Shown: in pieces, positions 11,311 to 21,936 of the stretch
Numbering within the stretch: position 1 is the first letter of the stretch
Layout: every line of letters begins with the position of its first letter
Source of the DNA: Rhizophagus irregularis
Lineage: Eukaryota > Glomeromycota > Glomeromycetes > Glomerales > Glomeraceae
DNA: 64,000 nucleotides
Direction of reading: 5' to 3'
Assembly (NCBI RefSeq): GCF_026210795.1
Contig: NC_089442.1
Coordinates: 1,054,001 to 1,118,000, forward strand
The notes under the pieces: model-generated
Told to the model about the DNA's origin: nothing
The model's input: only the letters and a program-made list of their open reading frames with translations
Database searches by the model: none
Program-made: the position numbers and the translations under genes

Positions 11311-12085
11311 ACTGGATCCTTTTCTCTTGGTACAGAATAAAGCTGAAGGAAGAATAATAGTAAGCTTTCTCTTATCTCGGACAAGGGGATTCAAAAAAAA
11401 AAAGATACTGGCCTGTTTTTATAGTGCAGGTAAATATCCAGGAAAAAGTGATTCCTGGATCTTCGCACTACATTTCATGTTAATCCCTCTTGCCACATCC
11501 CCAAATCCCCATCATGCGAAATATTGATTGCAGAAAAAAAATAACCATATCAAATATTGTGATAATAGCGTGAGACGCAAAAAATAAATGTAGCGCTGTT
11601 AAATATTTGCGCCTAATCACTAAACGTGATAAAAAAATAAATTGAAACTCAATGATCAAATTTACCATGTGACTGCGGCAGTTTGCGCAGCTGTTCGCAC
11701 ATAAATCGCGTACTGTTTATATGACGAAATAAGCCACTATCAAGCTTATTATATAAACTATATAAACACGTCTTTATATTTTTTTTCAAGTCCTAAGTTA
11801 AGTCGATATTATATTTTTCTTCTCGTCCCGACACGATTATATTTTTTTTTATTTTTTTTCTCTATCCAAGTCACTTGAACAAGTCTTATTTCACGATACA
11901 ATGGGAAGAGGTAAGCATAACAGTTCAAGTATGCTGTGTAAGTGTTGCTACACTGGCGAAAATACAAACAACTTCTCCTTACTCTTTCTTGTGAAGTGAG
12001 ATTAAAGGACTACTTGTTCTGGAAGAGGAACCGGTTATGTGCCTTTATGATAAAGTAACTTGACTGAGAGTTTGAGAAGGTTATC
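11311..12085. other. Intergenic; possible orphan first exon
   Basis: Mostly non-coding. A short ATG exon with a good donor (ATGGGAAGAG|gtaagc, at about 11901) could join a frame after TTCTAG near 12538 (GCKVKVPKKVYWQIYSTSR). The joined product would be only about 33 aa, and I do not recognise it. Confidence 0.3.
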
Positions 12086-12232
12086 ACCCTCCCCTTGTGG
12101 GAGTGCAACCACCCTCCCCTTCGTGGGAGTGCAACCACCCTCCCCTTCGTGGGAGTGCAACCACCCTCCCCTTCGTGGGAGTGCAACCACCCTCCCTTTG
12201 TGGGAGTGCAACCACCCTCCCCTTTGTGGGAG
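12086..12232 (+). repeat. 26-bp GC-rich tandem repeat, about 6 copies
   Basis: The unit runs ACCCTCCCCTTCGTGGGAG plus TGCAACC, 26 bp, repeated about 5.7 times with few changes. Each unit carries CTCCC...GGGAG arms, so each can form a hairpin, and the C-runs stand out in this A+T-rich DNA. Because 26 is not a multiple of 3, the ORFs through it pass through all frames and are not coding evidence. Confidence 0.92.
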
Positions 12233-12839
12233 TTCCTTATATAAGAGTGCAACACTTTCCCAGTTTCCCTTGGGTTTGTCTAATGCTTATTGTTTTTTTA
12301 TAGTGTGCTGCGGAAATCCTGAGCTTGCTGTTATGGTGGGGTGATAGTTAATAGTCACGACTTTTTAATATTGATTGTTTTTGTAATATCTTGAATAATA
12401 TCAAAAGATGTTTCCTGTAAAGTAACTGTTTCATGAATTTGTACGTAAGATAAAGAAATCTTTTTTATCAATTCAATTAATAATTTTCTTTGCAAGTTTA
12501 AGTTTAATAATTTTTGAATCAAGTTTTCCTATTCTAGGTTGTAAAGTTAAAGTTCCTAAAAAAGTTTATTGGCAGATCTACAGTACGAGTAGGATTGCTT
12601 TGGGGCCGCAATGCGACCGAAATTGAAAAAAAATTTCGGCCACATGTATAGATAAAATAAAGATATTAGTCCTAGTCAAACTTATTAAAAAATTGAGAAA
12701 ATTTTATTATAAAGATAACGAGCGAAGCAATATGTCTTCGCACTAAAAAAATGTTCGATCACGTGACATTATCCAATGAAATCGCAAATTTTAGGTTCGG
12801 ATTTACATCGATTTCCATTTATTGATAGGAAGTGCAAAG

Positions 12840-13060
12840 AGATATGGGCGTAGGATTTTTTTGATTCTTATTAATTAAGATGTGGGCGATTATGTGTCAG
12901 AATATAGAATTTCTTATTTTTTATTATTTAGGGGGGTAGAATGAAGCATGGAATACGAAATTTCTTTAGATATTTTTTACTAGGTATGAAAACGATATTT
13001 TCTTGATATTTAATACTAAGAAGGTGTAAATACAAGATTTTCTTAATTTAACTTCTTGTG
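12840..13060 (+). repeat. Minisatellite words, second block
   Basis: The same words as in 7620-9420 (GATATTTTTTACTAGG, ACGAAATTTCTTT, AAGGTGTAAATACAAGATTTTC) precede copy B of the segmental duplication, so the minisatellite edge was part of the duplicated block. Confidence 0.65.
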
Positions 13061-14680
13061 TACTGTAAAAATTCTGAAGTTGGTTTTACATTAAAACAAC
13101 GTGAATCAACCAGACTATAGGAAGTTGAATTGGAAAGTATTACTGTATGCTCATCGCTTCGTGTTTTTTTTATCCGTTTCTCTCTTTAAAGATGGATTTA
13201 TGATGAGCCGACAAGGTTACTTTTTTTATTATATCATCATTTAATAATAGATTATGAAACGATCAATCATTTAGATAACCAAAAGAAGAATGTGCTTAAA
13301 TTTTGTTGAATAAAGTAAATATTTTGATCAGGTGGTTAGGGGAAATGACATTTATTACGTAATATTTAGGGAGTAGGGTAAATAAAGGTTTTTTAAATAC
13401 ATAAGATTTTATATATGTTATGTGGGGATGAGGACTAATACTTATAACAAACGAATATTACGTAATAAATGTCACTGCCCTTAGGAAAAACGAAATAAAT
13501 TTTAGGTCATTTACGTTGATATATTAAGTTAGTATTAAGTCTGTACAATTAGCCAAGTACATATATACCTACTAGTTTATAACTGAATTATACCTAGATC
13601 TTTTATTCTTTTACGCCAAGACACCTTTAAGATTCAATTAATTAAATGTCTATTTTGAACTATAAAAATTGTGCTATCATTTTAATTTCTTTATTCGGAC
13701 TAAATGTAGTTTTTATTAAATCACTTTATTATGTCGATTGTTCCTTATATACGTTCCATGGAAGTCCCGTGCACATCGCACAATGAAACATACCCCTGAA
13801 CTTTATTATTGTGATAAATTAACCCCTTGCAAGACGTAACTCCGCAGCCAAACAATATTACGTAATCGTTAGTTTATGAAAGAAATTAATGATATTATAA
13901 TTTTAAAACAATTATTATTTACAGAATATTTACTTAAATATCCAAAAATTCATTGAAAGAATGATGACGGCGCACTAATCAAATGACAAAATAAGTTTAG
14001 TAATAAAACACAATGAAATATTTGATGTTAAATTCCGATTTGCGGTTTTTTTTGAAAGGGCACGTGTTAATCATGTTACGATTAAAAATCGGTCATTATC
14101 TTTACTAATATAAGTTTTACGTGTAATATATATATATATATATACATACAGTTATACGTAAAAAATTCAATAGATTAAAATGCCGGAAAATATTGAAAAT
14201 TTTTTAAATAGTAAATACGGACAACAAATATTTAATCAAGAATTTGGACGATGTCTTGATTGTGATCAATCAAAGACTAGTTCTGATTGGTGTAAAAATT
14301 GTAATACTAAACGATTTCAAAAAGATTTTAATAAATGGACTAGTGGAAATGAATTTGTAGATAAATTTATACAAAATGCTCAATCAAGAGCTAGAAATCG
14401 TCAAGAAGTTATAGAGTGGATTTCATATGAACAATTAATAGATATAAAGTACCTTGCTCAAGGTGGGTTCAGTACCATTTTTAAGGCTATTTGGTTAGTT
14501 GGTGGGATCGAAAAATGGGATAATAAAAATCAACAGTGGGAAAGATACGCTTTTCCACTTGAATATGATTATAAGAGCAATATTAAACCATCTCTCAATG
14601 AAAAAGAAAAAGCCGGAAGACGCGTCGTGTTAAAAAGTTTAAACAATTCCTCAAATATCGAGAAAGATTTTTTAAATGAG
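13020..14680 (+). repeat. Segmental duplication, copy B
   Basis: Partner of 9380-10766. It is longer because of a MITE at 13339-13480 and other small insertions. It ends in the second kinase paralog. Confidence 0.75.
13339..13480. mobile_element. PIF/Harbinger-like MITE (142 bp)
   Basis: Terminal repeats contain a perfect 21-bp match (TGACATTTATTACGTAATAT plus T at 13346-13366, inverted at 13454-13474). Outer ends are GGGG and CCC, flanked by TTA on both sides (13336-13338 and 13481-13483). A TTA duplication with GGG ends is the Tourist pattern. Copy A of the duplication has the empty site (GTGGTTTAGGAAA). Confidence 0.8.
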
Positions 14681-14783
14681 GTAAATGATAACATAATGAT
14701 AATATTTATTATATAAAAGATTAATAATTAAAATGTTCATCTTTTTTTTTCATCGTTAAATTGGTATTTTAGTGGGAAAATTA

Positions 14784-15036
14784 TTTATTGCACTTTTCAA
14801 AATTGTGCTACCCCCTGCAGGTCATCTAATAAAAAAGATTATGAGATTATGATTATAGGACGATTACTGGACAAAAACTGGACAATTTTGTCCGGTAATC
14901 GTCCTGTAATCGTCCTATAATCGTCCTATAATCATAATCACTCAGTAATTGTCCAGTAATCGTCCAGTTATTGTCCTGTAATCATAATCATCAAGTAATT
15001 ATAACGTATACAGAATTCTGAAAACTGCGATAAATT
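14784..15036. mobile_element. MITE inside kinase exon 2
   Basis: Ends read TTATTGCACTTTTCAAAATT and, inverted, TTATCGCAGTTTTCAGAATT. The inside is made of inverted and tandem copies of a 12-bp word (TAATCGTCCTGT and variants). The kinase frame matches on both sides (WENYL before, MYSARN after), which marks it as an insertion. A related fragment (AGCACAATTCTGAAAAGCGC) lies at about 55190-55215. Confidence 0.65.
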
Positions 15037-15200
15037 TTATGTATTCGGCTCGAAATGATAATTCGGATTCTATTAGAATATTTGGAATAACCCAAGATCC
15101 AAAGACATTAAATTATATGGTTGTAATGAATTATATGGAACTTGGTAGTTTAAGGTCAAATTTAATGATAAAAAAGTATAATCCGGGTGATAAATATAGA

Positions 15201-15403
15201 AATCCCCTGTCGCACTAAGTGTCACTCATGATCACCTTCATACTAATTTTTAAAAATTGCGAGTGATTAGTTGAGTTTATAAATGACCGGGAATCTTCGT
15301 TTAGTTATTTCCCGGTCTCATATAGATAGCCGGAAAATTACTAATTTTAGTTTAAAATAGTTAAAATAGTTGATATTTAATGAGTGACACGCTCCAGGGG
15401 ATT
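15201..15403. mobile_element. Second MITE inside kinase exon 2
   Basis: Inverted ends are AATCCCCTG...GTGTCACTCAT at the left and ATGAGTGACAC...CAGGGGATT at the right. Kinase codons stop at DKYRNP and resume just after it at PFISWEGK. No clear target duplication could be set. Confidence 0.65.
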
Positions 15404-15407
15404 ACCC

Positions 15408-15492
15408 ATTTATTTCCTGGGAAGGAAAACAATAGGGCTTTTTTCCCTTCGGGAAAAAAACCCTATTATTTCCAACTCCCCATGAAATAAAT
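15408..15492. repeat. Foldback containing inverted kinase codons
   Basis: An 85-bp inverted repeat with a GGGAA/TTCCC loop region. The left arm is the kinase codons for FISWEGK followed by CAATAGGG; the right arm is a diverged reverse copy (CCCTATTATTTCC...GAAATAAAT). It adds sequence between WEGK and the next conserved codons. Confidence 0.65.
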
Positions 15493-16251
15493 AATACAAA
15501 TTTTTATGATATAACTAAATCACTATCAGCTTTACATGAATGTAATTTAGTTCATGGTGATTTTCATAGTGGTAATTTACTTTTGTTAACCCATGCTATT
15601 GCTTATATAAGTGACTTGGGATTAAGTCGACCAGCAGATAAACCTAATAAATCAAATGAAATTTATGGAATACTTCCTTATATTGCACCCGAAGTATTAC
15701 GTGGTAAACCATATACTAAAGCTTCTGATATATATTCTTTCGGTATTATAATGTGGGAAATGATATCTGGTGTTCCTGCATTTAATGATGTACCTCATGA
15801 TTTTAATCTTTCCTTAGCTATTTGCAAAGGATTAAGACCAAGAGTTATTGATGACACAGAACCTGAATATGTAGAATTAATGAAAAGATGTTGGGATTCT
15901 GACCCTAGTAAAAGGCCGACAGCCAAAGAGTTGTTTGAATATTTTAGGAATTGGCGGAAAACGTATAAATTTAATAATAATAGAGTACCTGTACCAGGTA
16001 AAATATGCGCGTTTGAATGATGTGTTTTATTATTTTAACGCAATTTATTAATAAATAATGGCCTTTTTTTTTTGTAGAAAATAAACTTTCCGTTATAAAC
16101 TATTCAAGAACTTTATATACAAGCAGAAAAATCAATTATTCTGCGAAGTTAAATGAAATCTTGAGTCAAGAATTAAGTTCAAGAATTATAATGTATAGTT
16201 ATAATGATGATTATAGCGATGAAAATAATTCCGATAATTATGAAGATCTAG

Positions 16252-16940
16252 GTAAATTTTTACATTTTATTTTTTCTATCTTTCTCTCTTTTTTTTTAGC
16301 TATTAAATATTAACTAATGGTGATTTATTTTAATAATATTCTAGATAGTTGTTTAATAGGTAATTATAATTCATTCTCTTTTTACTTATTAAATTTTTTC
16401 ATTTTTTACAGCGTTTAAACTATTATTATTTTTTTTAATAGATCCTATATATGAATTTAGAGGATTTATAATTTAAAATTTGGATTCAAACATTTAAATG
16501 TTAGTAGTTACGAATTTTAAATTTTAAAACGATTGTTTTATTGTTTTTGTATGACTTGAACGATATCAAAAACTGTTTCTTGCAAATTAAATTTGGGTGT
16601 TATCATTTTATCAATCTATTGTATTGTGCTTGTATAAAGTCACTTAATTACAATGAATGTTTTAATTTCAATTTTATTTTTTATTTTTACTCTTATTTTT
16701 TATTTACATAAATAAAATCTCTGGAAAATTTTAATTAGAATATGTAAAGCCACACAAGCCATACATTATAATCAAGTATTAAAAGACAAATATTTGCAAA
16801 TAAATAAATAGCACAAAATGTTGTGCATTACGCCACAATAGGATCGTTGCCATAATTCAATCCTTATATCGGGCGTGTGTAACATAAACTTCAAAAACTA
16901 TTAATACTGCGAATTTCAGAATCTTACGATTAGATAATAA

Positions 16941-16975
<35 letters not shown>

Positions 16976-17288
16976 AATTGAATTGATCAAAAATTCTTCA
17001 TTTTGGTATACCAATTTATTATACAATTTTTTCATATTATTTTTTTCAACCATTTCGAATGAAATAGGTCATATAACGTGAACCCCCACTAGAGGATATT
17101 TAAAACTTATTTTCGTATTAAGTACTATTCCAGAACTTAGAGTTATTTTTCGCTAGCGTCACTTCTTTTATATATACGGTACACAATCTTATTTGACCGC
17201 CTCGTGTTCAGTTTGAACGTTATTTTCAAATGAAATAATAAAGTTACTGTATCTATTGAGTTAATTACGTTTATGAATACGTAAAAGG
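16252..17288. other. Intergenic with long T run
   Basis: No coding signal apart from the weak possible end of the kinase tail. A run of about 30 T lies near 16946-16974. Confidence 0.5.
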
Positions 17289-17289
17289 T

Positions 17290-17930
17290 TAAGTTAAACT
17301 TAATAGAACTCTATCCCCAAAGATTTTATTTGAATATTTAACAAACTTTCTAAATGATTTAGTACAATAATACCACGATAACTTATAACGTGAATTCCAG
17401 AAATCTTTTTTATTAATCCATTTAAGAATTATTTTTACGAAATTTTTTTTTCTATTATGGTAATAATATTTTTGGCGTAGTACCTTTATTATAAAATTCT
17501 TCAATTTATTTATAAATTTGATAGGAAAAATATCCTTACAATTAAAATCATCAGGAGCAATTTCCGTAAATCGAATGAGAGGAATAAATTGATTCAATAT
17601 CTTATTTAACGCTTCAAAATCCTCATTATTCCATTTGTTTATATATATTATTTTTAAATAAATTAAATAATTTATTAATAAATACCAGATACTCTAATAG
17701 TATATAATTCAATCAAAATAACTTTATCATAAAATCACCAAATCACATTTGGCTTATTGAACATAATAATGTCATTCTTTTTTGTAGCTCAACAAGATAA
17801 AAGAGCACCTTTAAAATAAGGAGAACGAGTGCGTAAAATTACTGAATGTGCATGAAATATTTTTGTATTTTCGTTTTCACCAATTGAATAATAATATCAT
17901 AATCATTATCATTTGTGTCAAGATTAGTTT
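17290..17930 (-). pseudogene. Decayed BTB-BACK-TLDc gene
   Basis: Reading on the minus strand, two remnants match the intact gene at 19858-21378. 17290-17630 carries QFIPLIRFTEIAPDDFN, KIILKWINKKDFW and KIFGDR (end of BACK, linker, start of TLDc). 17760-17930 carries the BTB exon (FHAHSVILR, RSPYFKGALL) with stops. Most of the BACK region is gone and frames shift several times. It is the relic of a tandem copy. Confidence 0.75.
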
Positions 17931-18234
17931 AACGCTCGATAATTTAGCAACTGCTTTTGTAACTACTTTATAAATAAGCTAGCTATATATTCCCATGCGA
18001 TATTTTTCAGGATAAAAGCTCGTGATTAATAGAAATCTTAACTTTCGCATGCATTGACTGAATTAATACCAATTTCGATCAATGATTTTTTACACAAATT
18101 ATCCTCGAAAAAAGTCATATAAATCATATAATGATAATTACCGTAAATGAATTTTTTAAATTATATGAAAAAATCTTAATAGTATAATAAATTATTATCA
18201 ATTTTATTTGTGTCTAAATTGAAACGTCAGGAGT

Positions 18235-18367
18235 CATATCGGCTGATCAGAAAAGCCTCCCATAATTTTATATGCTAAATGACAATAAGTAACCCATCAG
18301 TTATATAATGAACCCATCAACTGAGCTTAAATATTAATTGGCTTGATTTTTCCAATCAGCCGATATG
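18235..18367. mobile_element. Small inverted-repeat element (MITE-like)
   Basis: Arms CATATCGGCTGATCAG (18235-18250) and CCAATCAGCCGATATG (18352-18367) enclose about 100 bp. The same word TCGGCTGATC forms the centre of the palindrome at 23752-23874, and a variant occurs near 27101. No target duplication was set. Confidence 0.5.
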
Positions 18368-18639
18368 TATATCCACGCACTATGAAAAAATGATCTATAA
18401 CGTGAATTTCTCACGTCGTACAATGAAATCTTCAAATTTTAGTTTTAACTTTTTTCATTCCGGACTAACAACGGTTTCCGATTCCCAGTCTAATAATAAA
18501 ATCATTGACTATTATTATAAACACGTAAAAGATTATCTTTACTCGAATAAAAATATATCCGTAAAAGATATTGTTTTATAGTCTATATAGAATATGTGTT
18601 ATGAAGTTCTATAGCGTATGAACTTAAATTTTCGTTTTG

Positions 18640-19240
18640 TTCATTACCAAATTGAAAAGAAGACATAGGAATATTGCGGATCACCGTAACATACAATATG
18701 AAGAGTCCAGTACAATTTCAGATGAAGCTGCCAAAAAATTAGTCTTTTGGAGGTGAAAGTGAAAGTGTTTTTAGATCAGTTGAAGAATAAAGGTCTAGAT
18801 CTTGAGTTAACGGAAATAGAGGAAGTCGTGGAGATAGATTGTACCACGAATCAGACGCATCCGAGTATCGTATTTTGAATAAAAAAATAGATCGAGCTGA
18901 AACTTTATACTAAAAAAACAATGGCAAGTTATGTTTACGAGCGTGAGGAATTGAAGAAAATACGTCCGATTGGAAGTTCACGTAACATTTTGAACATGGT
19001 GATTAAAAAGAAACCAAATGACGCCTCTCCGAGCGTCATTAAAAAGAGAATTAGGACCGCAAAAAACATATACGAAATTTTTTCTGCCATTGGTTATGAA
19101 AAAATACGCTTGACTACATTTACCGCCTCATCCATCAAAACATTTACAGATGACAATATTAAATATATTAAAGGTGAAAAAACTAACAAGGACAGTAGTA
19201 GCGTCTAGATGGGATAAGTGCATGCGATTAATGAAACTTC
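18640..19240 (+). pseudogene. Hypothetical gene remnant
   Basis: The best frame is 18921-19208 (95 aa, ATG start): a basic protein with KKRIRTAKNIYEIFSAIGYEKI, ending KGEKTNKDSSSV. Just upstream, two further frames look coding (NIADHRNIQYEESSTISDEA, then FLDQLKNKGLDLELTEIEEV), in a different register. Together they suggest one longer gene now broken by frameshifts, or a multi-exon gene whose introns I could not place. No domain recognised. Confidence 0.4.
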
Positions 19241-19857
19241 TAGGGTAAGAATCCAATATCACGTGCTTTTTAGTCCAATATGGTCATGCGATATCGATAC
19301 CCGAAGGTCTCATGTAGCCATGTTGAATTAATCTATTTGATTATATCAACTTGACTAACTGAATAACATGTTTATTAATAATCATAGGAAGATTCTAAGA
19401 TTCTAAAATGCCAATGTGTTATTGAAGGATCTCGGAGTTTTAAAGACCATTTACTGTACAAAGAGCTGAAAAACGAAAGGAAGAAAAAAAACGAAAAAAT
19501 AAAAAAGAAAAAAAATGACGATTTGGTGAGAAATATTTTATTTATTCATTAATGATTTTTTTTTTTTTGAATAAATATTAATTAAATATTACTACATTAG
19601 AATGATAAGAAAGGGCGCTCTCTCTTAAGAAGAGGGAGGATTTGAAGGAACAAGAAATTTGCTTAAAGGATGAGAGAGGCAAAACTTCGCAATGAATCAT
19701 AATTGAAACTTCATTTAAAAACTCTCATTATGATTCGATTAATTGCATGTTAAATTCATTAATATAAATACTTTCTCTTTCGATCTTATTAATAAAATTT
19801 GTTTATTCTGTTAAATAAATTTGAATTACATGAAAATTTTTCGAATAAATAATAAAA

Positions 19858-21378
19858 TTATTGTTTAGTTATAATAAATGTTTCGATTTCTTCAATATTA
19901 TAAATTTCATATGTAGTTAAATTATTTTCATAATTAAAATCAAGATTATGAGCTCTTAAACATTGACAATTATCTATAAACAATGAATTATAACCAAAAT
20001 CAAATCCAACGTTAGGATGATCATATATAGCCTTATCATAATTTATCACACGACTTATTCTCATATTTTGAGTATCTTCATCATTTTCAAATGAAAAAAT
20101 AAAATTATTAGATGAATAATAAAATCGTTGACTACCATTATAAATACTTAAAAGATTATCTCCAATTGAGTTAAACCCAATAGAACTATATCCACCAAAA
20201 ATTCTATTTGTTTGTTTAACTTTAATTAAAACTAAACTTTCTATTTGTCCTTTACATTTATTTTTAAATGATTCAGTACAAATACCATCAATACTACCAC
20301 GATAAATAAGATCAAACTTATAACGTGAAGTCCAATAATCTTCTTTATTAATCCATTTAAGAATTATTTTTACGAGATTTTGTTTGATAATTTTTGAATC
20401 AATTTTTCCTGTTCTAGGTGGTAATGCTGGTAATGTTGTTATTTTTGGGAAGGTACCTTTATTATAAAATTCTTCAATTTCTTTATAAATTTTATTAGGA
20501 ATAATATCCTTATATGGTCTGATTTTATAATTAAAATTATTAGGAACAATTTCCATAAATCGAATTAGAGGAATAAATGGATTCAATGTATTATTTAACG
20601 CTTCATAATCCTCATTATTCCATTCATTTCTGTCATAGTTTTCACTTCCTAAACCAGGAGTTTGTTCAATACCCCATTTAATTAAACAATCCCAGATTTC
20701 TGATTCATCAATCTGCAAGTCATCTCGTTCAAGTAAACGATAGAGAACACTTTTATCTAATGAGAGGAAGTCTTTTGAAGTAAAAAATGGTTTTGGATTT
20801 TCACAAATAGACTCGAGACAAAATTTTTGTAGCTTATCGCAGTCGTAATCCGAAAGTTTAAACACAATATGAAAGAAGAGATTAAAATTTTCCTGAATCC
20901 AAGTTATATGATTTTTTAATAAATATTCTTGAATAGGTTCAAATAATTCTTCAAGAAGTAATTCATCAGAAGCAATTAGAAGCTCAAGTAAATCTTTTCC
21001 TAGATATTTTTCCAAGTCAAGTTCACCCGTGTAAATATATCTAAAAAATAAATTGTATATTAATATTGAACCTATAAAAACTGACCGAAAATATTATAAT
21101 TAAACAATAAAATTAATATCTTACCTTAGAATTATATCAAAAACAGTTGAATTAATATTTGGTTTATTAAAAATAATCATATTATTCTTTTTTGTAATCC
21201 ATTCAGATGAAAGTGCACTTTTAAAATATCGAGAACGAGCACGTAAAATTACCGAATGTGCTCTAAATTCTTTTATATTGTTATTTTTATCGACTTGAAT
21301 AATAACATTATAATCATCTGCATCATTTAATATTGAAGAAAAATCTTTTGAAAGACCGGAATGAAATATTGAAGTCAT
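19858..21378 (-). CDS. BTB-BACK-TLDc domain protein
   Basis: Two exons: 21125-21378 (ATG at 21378, 254 nt) and 19858-21040 (1183 nt), with GTAA...TTAG intron and agreeing phase, giving 478 aa. Residues about 10-100 are a BTB/POZ domain (DADDYNVIIQV, FRAHSVILRARSRYFKSALS, YIYTGELDL across the splice). Then comes BACK (LLIASDELLLEEL, NFFT-like FTSKDFLSLDK, WDCLIKWGIEQTPGL). About 280-475 is TLDc (RYKFDLIYRGSIDG, LVLIKVKQTNRIFGGYSSIGF, FIFSFENDED). BTB usually dimerises and recruits Cullin-3, and TLDc is linked to stress response; the substrate is unknown. The frame is intact and the closest paralog is 36412-37937. Confidence 0.92.
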
Positions 21379-21936
21379 TATTAAAAAATGAATGAAAAAA
21401 AAAAATTAAAAATGAATAAGTGATAAGGTTGAACATTTATATTATTATTTGTATGATAGCAGTAGCACAAACCCAGCCGTCACCTAGTGGTCAATTTTCA
21501 TTAATGCTCTCTGATTTTTCTATGCATAATGTCTAAAAATTATGAATACTGATTTAAAGAACGAAAAATGCTATACTTTGATATCATTTTTCTTTAAATT
21601 TAACGGATTTACTTATCATTTGTTAATGATTTAAACACGCCGAGAGATTTATTATGACGAAATTGATGATCATATCCTGAAATGCTTTAGATTCTTGACT
21701 ATCATATCTTGAAATGAAAAACTGGGATTATCCCCTGATCGACACCATTTACACGTTTATGCAAATATAGTTATACCTACTGGGTAGCAAATTTTATATG
21801 TATTTATTTATCCGTTCCTAGGAGATTTTGCACTAAAATTAGCTACTATTTTATACTATTGATTATACTATTGATTATACTATTATTTATGCTACAATAA
21901 CAAGTTATTTATTAAAATAACAAATTATAATAAAAA

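Larger units (their letters stand above)
14180..16251 (+). pseudogene. Tyrosine-kinase-like gene broken by small insertions
   Basis: Exon 1 (14180-14680) has a zinc ribbon (CLDC, CKNC), WTSGNEFVDKFIQNAQ, glycine loop AQGGFSTIFKA and VVLKS. Exon 2 starts at 14773 (TGG GAA AAT TAT), is cut by one MITE, resumes as MYSARNDNSDSIRIFGITQDP, is cut by a second MITE after DKYRNP, resumes as PFISWEGK, is cut by a foldback, then continues FYDITKSLSALHECNLVHGDFHSGN. The C-lobe is complete: HGDFHSGN in place of HRD, SDLGLSRPAD, GILPYIAPEVLRG, and a W-S-D-P-KRP end. Exon 2 ends at 15997 (donor gtaaaa) and a tail exon 16078-16251 holds RTLYTSRKINYS. Its interrupted frame cannot give a full kinase, though the C-lobe half is still open from 15583. 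Confidence 0.82.

Noticed and set aside
12060-12260. CRISPR array
   Set aside because: The units are contiguous with no spacers, in a eukaryotic genome; it is a simple tandem repeat.
12010-12344. Repetitive ORFs on both strands (SPSWECNHPP-like)
   Set aside because: They run through the 26-bp tandem repeat in all frames; the period is not a multiple of 3.
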